Shown one piece after another: positions 58,794 through 64,000 of a stretch of 64,000 bases of DNA; position 1 is the stretch's first letter; every line of letters begins with the position of its first letter. The stretch lies in assembly GCF_014639795.1 (NCBI RefSeq), contig NZ_BMGC01000002.1, positions 225,188-289,187 of the forward strand, in the 5' to 3' direction. The notes beneath the pieces were generated by a model, which was given only the letters and a program-made list of their open reading frames with translations, ran no database searches and was not told the DNA's origin. Both the position numbers and the translations under genes were made by a program. This stretch comes from Gordonia jinhuaensis (GTDB taxonomy: Bacteria; Actinomycetota; Actinomycetes; Mycobacteriales; Mycobacteriaceae).

Positions 58794-59851
58794 GACCGGT
58801 GACCCGTCGTGGTGACCACAGCGGCGTTCTCCACAGCCGGCTGCTGCTGGGTGATGCAATGGATCCCGCCGCCACGAGCGAGGATCTCGCGGGCGTCGAT
58901 GCTCACCACGCGGCGGCCCGGATATGCCTCAGAGAGGATGTCGACCGCGTGTGCATCGGCCTCGGGTTCGCCGTAGCCGCAGGCGATCACGCCGCCGTTG
59001 ACCACCAGATGGTTGATGTAGCTGTAGTCGACGAAACCCTCCGAATCGCGGATGGTGGCCGGTGCCGGCAGGTCGATGATGTCCCACGCGCGGCCGGCCG
59101 CGTCGGTGGTGGTGGCGAGGAACTCCTTCAGCTCGCGGGTCACCAGATGGTCGGGATGTTCGGGATCTGCCTGCTGGTGCAGGAGCAGCGTCCCCGGCGA
59201 GGGGATCGTGGCCACCATGTCGACATGTCCGCGCGTGCCGAATCGGTCGTAATCACGGGTCAGCCCGCGGGGCAGCCAGATCACCTTGCGTGCCCCGAGT
59301 GTGCGCTCGAGTTCGGCCTCCACCGTCTCGCGCGTCGCATAGGGGTTGCGCTGCGGGTCGAGTTGCACTGTCTCGGTGACGAGTACGGTTCCCTCGCCGT
59401 CGACGTGGATGGCGCCGCCCTCCTGAACCAGCAGGGAACTGATCACCGGCACTCCCGCCTGCGCGGCGACGAATCGTCCGATGCGCCGGTCGTTGTCCCA
59501 CGCCGACCATTCCTGGGCGCCCCACCCGTTGAACGTCCAGGCGACAGCGCCGAGCTCACCGTTGTCGCCGACGACGAAGGTGGGGCCGATGTCGCGCATC
59601 CAGGCATCGTCGAGTGGGGCCTCGACGATGTCGACGGCGCCCGAGAGCATGCGGCGGGCGCGATCGGTCTCCGACGGGTCCACGACCATCGTGACGGGCT
59701 CGAAGTCCACGACGGCATTGGCCACCGCACTCCACGCCTCATACGCGGTTTCGACGTCGGCGGCGCTGTCTGCCAGCGTCGTGTTGACGCGCGGGAACGC
59801 CATCCACACGCGTTCGTGGCGCGCCGTCTCGGCAGGCATCATCCAGGACAT
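58790..59851 (-). CDS. Agmatine-deiminase-family enzyme
   Basis: Guanidino-modifying (PPAD) fold, 353 aa from ATG 59851 (GAGGGG seven bases ahead; GTG 59866 is also in frame). ERVWMAFPR at the start, DAWMRDIGPTFVV, EGGAIHVDGEGTVLVTE and the nucleophile Cys in GGGIHCITQQQP match agmatine deiminase, which makes N-carbamoylputrescine and ammonia. Its partner amidase could act on the carbamoyl product, though known N-carbamoylputrescine amidases are of the nitrilase type. Confidence 0.9.
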   Translation of the reverse strand: MSWMMPAETARHERVWMAFPRVNTTLADSAADVETAYEAWSAVANAVVDFEPVTMVVDPSETDRARRMLSGAVDIVEAPLDDAWMRDIGPTFVVGDNGELGAVAWTFNGWGAQEWSAWDNDRRIGRFVAAQAGVPVISSLLVQEGGAIHVDGEGTVLVTETVQLDPQRNPYATRETVEAELERTLGARKVIWLPRGLTRDYDRFGTRGHVDMVATIPSPGTLLLHQQADPEHPDHLVTRELKEFLATTTDAAGRAWDIIDLPAPATIRDSEGFVDYSYINHLVVNGGVIACGYGEPEADAHAVDILSEAYPGRRVVSIDAREILARGGGIHCITQQQPAVENAAVVTTTGHRS

Positions 59852-59864
59852 CGGGGAACCCCTC

Positions 59865-59890
59865 ACTTATTGATAGAACAATCAATAAGT
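59865..59890. promoter_or_regulatory. Perfect operator-like inverted repeat before the agmatine-deiminase gene
   Basis: ACTTATTGAT and ATCAATAAGT are perfect 10-bp arms around AGAACA, 14 bases upstream of the ATG. It spans the likely promoter or ribosome-site region, so binding would block expression. Confidence 0.75.
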
Positions 59891-59938
59891 TGAACTTTAG
59901 GTCGGGCTGGGTGTGGGGTCAAGGGGTTGGCGGAGCCA

Positions 59939-59958
59939 TGTTGATCACACGATCAACA
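59939..59958. promoter_or_regulatory. Second operator-like inverted repeat before the tetR gene
   Basis: TGTTGATC-ACAC-GATCAACA, perfect 8-bp arms, 45 bases before the tetR start. It shares the TTGAT/ATCAA half-sites with the repeat at 59865-59890, as expected if one TetR protein represses both directions. Confidence 0.75.
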
Positions 59959-60002
59959 CAGCGTTGACTTGCCGGGCGGTGCACGTGATGATCGCGAGTG
60001 TG

Positions 60003-60620
60003 ATGGCAGCGAGAACCCGCACGCGCAAGCCGCCGGCCGAGCGGGCCGACGAGATCCGGGCTGCGGCCAGGGAGATCGCCTGTGCAGAAGGTCTGACGTC
60101 GTTGACGTTGCGTGCCATCGGGGCCCGCGTCGGCGTCGCGCCGGCACTCGTCGCACACTACGAACCCGTCATGGACGAACTGATCGCCGCCACATTCGCG
60201 GCGATCACCACCGCCGAGGTGGACGATGTGGCCGACCTGGTCGGTGGTGAGCAGACAGCGACGGACAAACTGCGGCGACTCATCGCGACTCTCACCGAAC
60301 CGGGACGCGACGATGTCACCGTGGTGTGGGCCGATGCGTTCAGCATGGGACGGACGAACGAGTCGTTGGCCGCGGCGGTGCGCGAGGTGATGGACCGCTG
60401 GCAGCAGCTCGTCGGTGATCTCATCACCGGCGGTGTCGACAGTGGCGAGTTCCGCACCGACGATGCCGACGATGTGGCCTGGCAGTTCCTCGGGATGATC
60501 GACGGCGTCAATTCCCATGCGATGGTGCGTTACGCCGACACACTCGACCGGGGCCGACTGGTACGTCGCGCGATGGAGAACGAACTCACGCTGTCGCGCG
60601 GTGCGCTGCACCAGGACTGA
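60003..60620 (+). CDS. TetR-family transcription regulator
   Basis: 205 aa from ATG 60003 (ATG 59988 also possible). Helix-turn-helix region SLTLRAIGARVGVAPALVAHYEP near residues 35-60, followed by a helical ligand domain. Divergent from the amidase/agmatine-deiminase operon with two operator-like repeats in the gap; probable local repressor that senses the substrate. Confidence 0.9.
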   Translation: MAARTRTRKPPAERADEIRAAAREIACAEGLTSLTLRAIGARVGVAPALVAHYEPVMDELIAATFAAITTAEVDDVADLVGGEQTATDKLRRLIATLTEPGRDDVTVVWADAFSMGRTNESLAAAVREVMDRWQQLVGDLITGGVDSGEFRTDDADDVAWQFLGMIDGVNSHAMVRYADTLDRGRLVRRAMENELTLSRGALHQD

Positions 60621-60657
60621 GGCGCGCGCACCGCAGCTGGACTCCGGAGGCGGATAC

Positions 60658-62550
60658 TCAGCCGGTGGTGACCGCGCGGTCGGCGCGAGAGGCGGTGTGC
60701 GTCCGTGCGACCAGTGCATGGGTCTGCTTGTGCAGCGCGCGTTCGAGGTCGTCTGCGTGTCCCGAGGACAGCAGGCGCGTGCGCGTCGTCGACGCCTGGT
60801 CGGGGATGATCACCAGCACGTCGTCGGCCGACGAGAGCTCGCACACGTACTCGACCAGGACATCCACGATGCCGCTCTCGTCGGCGGTGTCGAGTTCGGT
60901 GAGTGCCTCGAGGGGGTGGAATCGCCGCCACTGATCGGCGAAGTCAGTGGTATCGGAGTGGTCGCTCCCGGTGTCAGTGCTATCGCGGTCAGCGCGGGGC
61001 TCATCGACACGCACGTGGACTGCGCGCACCTCGCGACCGAACGAATGTGCCAGCCGCAGCGCATCATTGGTGGCACAGCACACCGGTGAGGCGACCGGGA
61101 CCACCGCGAGGCCACGGCCCGCGAAAGAGTGCCGCTGTCTGGTCGGCAGGTGGTCGGCGGTGATCGCAGCGCGGACGTCGGACTCGCGGTGGCGCCGGTA
61201 GTGACGAGCGAGTGCGGCCATCGCGGTGACCAGCACGGCGAGAACGAGGATGACGTACAACGATCCCTCGTCGGCTTTCATCGCCGTGAGGACCACGGCC
61301 GCGATGCCCGTGAGGGTCGCGCCGAAGGCGTTCACCACCGCGCGAGCCTGCCACCGCCGACCGCGGGTGAGCCACCAGTGTCGGACCAATCCGGCCTGGG
61401 CGAGGGTGAATCCGATGAACACGCAGATCGCGAAGAGGGGGACGAGCGCGTTGACGTCACCGCCGGAGACGATGATCAGCAGCGCCGACGACGCCGAGAG
61501 GATCAGCACACCGTCGCGGTACACCCCGGTGCGAGTGCGTCGGGTCAATCGGTGGGGCAGATGATCGTCGGCAGCGACCACCTTCATCAGCTGTGGGAGG
61601 CCGCCGAACGAGGTGTTGGCGGCCAGGGCGAGCAGAACGATGGTCGCGAACTGCACCACGAAATACATTGCCCCGCGGCCGAACACACCCTCGGTGAGCT
61701 GGGAGAGCACGGTGACGCCGTCCCTGGGGTGGATGTGAAGCCGTTCCACGAGTGCGGCGACGCCGAGCATCATCACACCGAGCAGTCCACCGAGTGCCAG
61801 TTCTGCGCGCTGCGCCCGCCTGACGCGATCACCACGGAACTGCGGTGTCGCGTTCGCAATCGCCTCCACCCCGGTCAGTGCGGCACATCCGTTGGAGAAG
61901 GCCTTGAGTATCAACAGGATCCCGATGGTGCCCACTGCATGCGTGTCGGTGACAGGCGCATCCCCGTGTCCGCCACGGACGAGTCCGACCACGATCAGCG
62001 CAAGGATGCTGAGCACGAACACCGCCGTCGGCGTGATGAAGGCCTTCGCACTGCTCACCACCCCGCGCAGGTTGATCGCGGTGATCAGCGCGAGGACGCT
62101 CAGTGCGATCCACAGCGTGTACGGCCCGGTCTGCGGGAAGGCCGATGTCAGCGCGGCGGTGCCCGCGGTGACCGAGACTGCCACGTTGAGCACGTAGTCG
62201 ATCACCAGGGATGCCGCGGCGATGAGTGCTGCCCGTCGTCCGAGGTAGGCCTTGGCGACGGCATAGGCACCGCCACCGTTGGGGAACGCGGCGATGAGTT
62301 GACGGTAGGAGAGCACCAGCACGGCGAGCAGGATGACGATCGCGGCACTCACCGGCACCGTCAGCCCCAGCGCGTGTCCACCGGCGCCGGCGAGCACGAT
62401 GACGATCGCCTCGGGACCGTAGGCGACCGAGGCCATCGCGTCGAGCGACAGGGCGGCGAGGCCGGTGGTCGCGGTCAGACGGTGCCTGTCGGGTGTCGTG
62501 CGCGCGGGATGCGCAGGTGTCGCGGTCGCGAAAGCCTCAGGTGATGCCAC
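60658..62550 (-). CDS. APC-superfamily permease, KimA-like
   Basis: 630 aa from GTG 62550. Twelve predicted membrane segments to residue ~450. TTGLAALSLDAMASVAYGPEAIV resembles the start of the KimA/YdaO potassium importers, and FPNGGGAYAVAKAYLG and ANTSFGGLPQLMKV are APC hallmarks. The last ~170 residues form a cytoplasmic domain with a universal-stress-protein look. Potassium or amino-acid uptake are both possible. Three CGCGTCA-like words lie in its upstream gap (62560-62630). Confidence 0.82.
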   Translation of the reverse strand: MASPEAFATATPAHPARTTPDRHRLTATTGLAALSLDAMASVAYGPEAIVIVLAGAGGHALGLTVPVSAAIVILLAVLVLSYRQLIAAFPNGGGAYAVAKAYLGRRAALIAAASLVIDYVLNVAVSVTAGTAALTSAFPQTGPYTLWIALSVLALITAINLRGVVSSAKAFITPTAVFVLSILALIVVGLVRGGHGDAPVTDTHAVGTIGILLILKAFSNGCAALTGVEAIANATPQFRGDRVRRAQRAELALGGLLGVMMLGVAALVERLHIHPRDGVTVLSQLTEGVFGRGAMYFVVQFATIVLLALAANTSFGGLPQLMKVVAADDHLPHRLTRRTRTGVYRDGVLILSASSALLIIVSGGDVNALVPLFAICVFIGFTLAQAGLVRHWWLTRGRRWQARAVVNAFGATLTGIAAVVLTAMKADEGSLYVILVLAVLVTAMAALARHYRRHRESDVRAAITADHLPTRQRHSFAGRGLAVVPVASPVCCATNDALRLAHSFGREVRAVHVRVDEPRADRDSTDTGSDHSDTTDFADQWRRFHPLEALTELDTADESGIVDVLVEYVCELSSADDVLVIIPDQASTTRTRLLSSGHADDLERALHKQTHALVARTHTASRADRAVTTG

Positions 62551-62661
62551 CTGACGGTTCTAGCTCGCAGGGAGCCGACGCGGTTGTGACGTTGACGCGA
62601 TTCTGACGCGGGTGCCGCCGATCTTGACGTCGCCGATGCGGCGCCTCGGAGGCGGAAGCCG

Positions 62662-63231
62662 TCACGGGATGACGGCGAATCCTCCGGTCCACGAGATCTT
62701 TTCGGCCGATGCCAGCGTCAGCTGCAGAAAGCCGAATGCCTCGAGTTCGCGGGCGCGTCGTAGTGACCCGGCGTCGATGGCTTTCAGGCCGCCGGCGGTG
62801 ACGACCTGCGCCAGCTGCTCCTTCGCGTCGGCGTCGTCACCGGCGATGAGCACAGTTGTGGGATTGTCGCCGACCTTGCCCGATGTCAGGGTCGCGGCGA
62901 AGGTGGTGTTGAAGGCCTTGAGGACCGACGATGCGGGAAGTTTCTCCGCGAGTTGGGCCGCGGCGGAGCTGTCGGGAGGGACCACCAGCGAGTCGAAGGT
63001 CTCGAAGTCCAGCGGGTTGCTGATGTCGACGACGGTCTTGCCTGCCAACTCGTCGGCGCGGGTCGCGACAATCTGATCGAGTGCCCCGAACGGGACAGCG
63101 AGCACCACGATGTCGCCGGTCACCGCGGTGTCGTCCCCGCTGTTGATGCTCTGGACGGTGTTGCCGCCGGCGGTGATCACCCGTGCGATCGCGCTGCCCA
63201 TGTTGCCGGTTCCGAAGATCGTGACATTCAT
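62662..63231 (-). CDS. F420-dependent NADP oxidoreductase-like protein
   Basis: 189 aa from ATG 63231. A Rossmann fold begins at residue 2 (NVTIFGTGNMGSAIARVITAGG). VVLAVPFGALDQIV, TVVDISNPLDFET and VLKAFNTTFA follow the pattern of NADPH:F420 oxidoreductases and their many flavin-less relatives. Single domain, full length. The exact cofactor pair cannot be read. Confidence 0.85.
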   Translation of the reverse strand: MNVTIFGTGNMGSAIARVITAGGNTVQSINSGDDTAVTGDIVVLAVPFGALDQIVATRADELAGKTVVDISNPLDFETFDSLVVPPDSSAAAQLAEKLPASSVLKAFNTTFAATLTSGKVGDNPTTVLIAGDDADAKEQLAQVVTAGGLKAIDAGSLRRARELEAFGFLQLTLASAEKISWTGGFAVIP

Positions 63232-63294
63232 CGTGATACTCCCTCGATTCACTATGGCGGATATCTGAGAGGCTACCTGTGATCGGTGAATGCA

Positions 63295-63333
63295 CCCGAC
63301 GCCTGCACCCGTGGGTCGAATGCAGGCGTCGGG
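63295..63333. terminator. Long perfect hairpin
   Basis: CCCGACGCCTGCA (63295-63307) and TGCAGGCGTCGGG (63321-63333) form a 13-bp stem with a 13-base loop, about 20 bp beyond the stop of a minus-strand gene remnant. Probably that gene's terminator; no T-tract. Confidence 0.6.
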
Positions 63334-63351
63334 GTGAGGGTTGCTGGAGTG

Positions 63352-63465
63352 TCAGCGCGGCATGTTCGCTCGCGGCGGGGACTTCTTCAGGATGAAGTCA
63401 GCGATCGGGATCTGTCCGTAGATGTAGTTGGGCCCGCGATAGCCGTCCCGGGTCTTGTGGAACTC
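63352..63465 (-). pseudogene. C-terminal remnant of an unidentified protein
   Basis: Thirty-seven codons reading EFHKTRDGYRGPNYIYGQ, IPIADFILKKSPPRANMPR and a stop. The codon before them in the same frame is TGA, and there is no start or ribosome site. The sequence looks protein-like (Tyr/Ile/Pro-rich, good codon use) and is followed by a strong hairpin, so it is probably the surviving end of a gene cut by rearrangement. Family not recognised. Confidence 0.5.
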
Positions 63466-63940
63466 TCAGTGGCCCAACCACTCAGACCGGCTCATTGGGG
63501 GATGCTCACGACCTTGCCGCCGTCGCGCGTGGGAGACCGGAGGTGGAGAGTCTGACTGAACGACCTTTCGTCGCTACCTGCGTTTCGGCTGGGAGCCCAA
63601 AACGGCGGTGCCCGTTTGACGACACTCTCTCGTCATGAATCATCGACGACGACTTTCGTCGAATATGCAAATGACTCGTTTCTCGGTGCTCAATGGCGGC
63701 TGTATGTCTACGAGAGCCGCAACGATAAACGGCAGGTCGACGTATTTCGCTGGTGTACGAGATTATCCCACTATTGTCCGGGACTGCGTCGGTCTGTGCC
63801 GGTTCATCAACTTAACCAGTAAGTTTGGAGATCTTTCCGGACTGGTGGCCATTGGGAAGTGGGCGTCGGCGAACCATCCGAAAGCAACGATTACACCCAA
63901 TACCGTTCAGTTAAGGTTACATGCGTGTAGTTTTAGGTGT
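63466..63940. other. Gene-poor, lower-GC stretch next to an insertion element
   Basis: About 475 bp with clearly lower GC than the rest, especially after 63600. AGTGGCCCAACCACT near 63469-63483 is a short hairpin at the edge of the gene remnant. A 68-codon open frame at 63616-63822 (plus) has atypical composition, no recognisable domain and is probably not a gene. CAGTTAAGGTTAC near 63908-63920 could be the left end of the element that starts at 63941. Confidence 0.55.
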
Positions 63941-64000
63941 ATGCCTCGTGCTGGGTGGGTGAAGCCGGAGTCGGATCGTCGGTTGTCGGATGTGGTGTCG
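63941..64000 (+). mobile_element. 5' end of an IS4-type transposase gene (runs off the window)
   Basis: ATG 63941 opens a frame of 20 codons to the window end, reading MPRAGWVKPESDRRLSDVVS. From memory this matches the N-terminus of actinobacterial IS4-family transposases (xxSDRRLSDxxSxGVL pattern). The identification rests on 20 residues only. It suggests that the gene loss and low-GC patch just upstream come from an insertion event. Confidence 0.6.

Noticed and set aside
63616..63822. A 68-codon ORF in the low-GC patch
   Set aside because: No ribosome site, no domain and unusual composition; probably chance.

Overview
The window is high-GC DNA with dense ATGA/GTGA gene overlaps and frequent GTG starts, typical of a mycolic-acid actinobacterium. 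Gene content and order (treX/glgX, acyltransferase, bioA-F-D, bioB-bsaP-DUF2567, nrtR/nadA-nadC, hisDCBH-priA-impA-hisFI, trpE-trpC-trpB-trpA-lgt, pyk, tesB) match, as I remember it, the Mycobacterium tuberculosis stretch around Rv1564c-Rv1618, with differences that suggest a Gordonia/Rhodococcus/Dietzia-type genome. The genus is inference.

Bases 1-4.3 kb: the minus-strand 5' part of a glycogen debranching enzyme with a large acidic insert, and a membrane acyltransferase. 4.5-10.0 kb: biotin genes bioA, bioF, bioD, bioB, the small BioB helper BsaP and a DUF2567 membrane protein. 10.1-13.0 kb: an NrtR-type regulator divergent from nadA-nadC, with a perfect operator-like inverted repeat between them and no nadB. 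13.1-22.9 kb: one continuous his-trp run (hisD, C, B, H, small membrane gene, priA, impA, hisF, hisI, trpE, Trp-associated membrane gene). HisI is joined in frame, through a 15-bp tandem-repeat linker, to a 4-oxalocrotonate-tautomerase domain. 23.1-27.3 kb: trpC, a candidate Trp-Trp leader ORF, trpB, trpA, lgt. 27.6-36.9 kb: gltB-gltD, pyk, tesB and a small anchored protein.

From 36.9 kb the content is accessory and catabolic. 36.9-44.7 kb: a phosphonate-type ABC importer (phnD-C-E-E) with a HAD phosphatase and an RpiR regulator, facing a sarcosine/N-methyl-amino-acid oxidase-like flavoenzyme and an ornithine-cyclodeaminase-like protein. No known C-P cleaving enzyme is present. 44.9-47.8 kb: TetR and MarR regulators and an MFS exporter carrying two single-base frameshifts. 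48.3-52.6 kb: a four-gene minus-strand operon of glutamine-synthetase-like protein, Rieske oxygenase alpha and beta subunits and a class I glutamine amidotransferase. This is the gene set of aniline dioxygenase systems; its synthetase gene carries a 2-base insertion. A divergent RpiR regulator follows. 54-56.7 kb: a DEAD-box RNA helicase, a maltokinase-cap-like protein and a DinB-like protein. 56.7-60.6 kb: an amidase and an agmatine-deiminase-family enzyme, divergent from a TetR regulator with two clear operators. 60.7-63.2 kb: a KimA-like APC permease and an F420-dependent-NADP-oxidoreductase-like protein. The last 0.7 kb is a junk-like, lower-GC stretch with a gene remnant, ending in the first 20 codons of what looks like an IS4-type transposase.

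The strongest leads are the HisI-tautomerase fusion or nested gene, the arylamine-oxygenase module, the uncharacterised phn/amine-oxidase cluster, the Trp-Trp leader before trpB, and the repeated appearance of short tandem repeats that lengthen disordered tails of otherwise standard enzymes.
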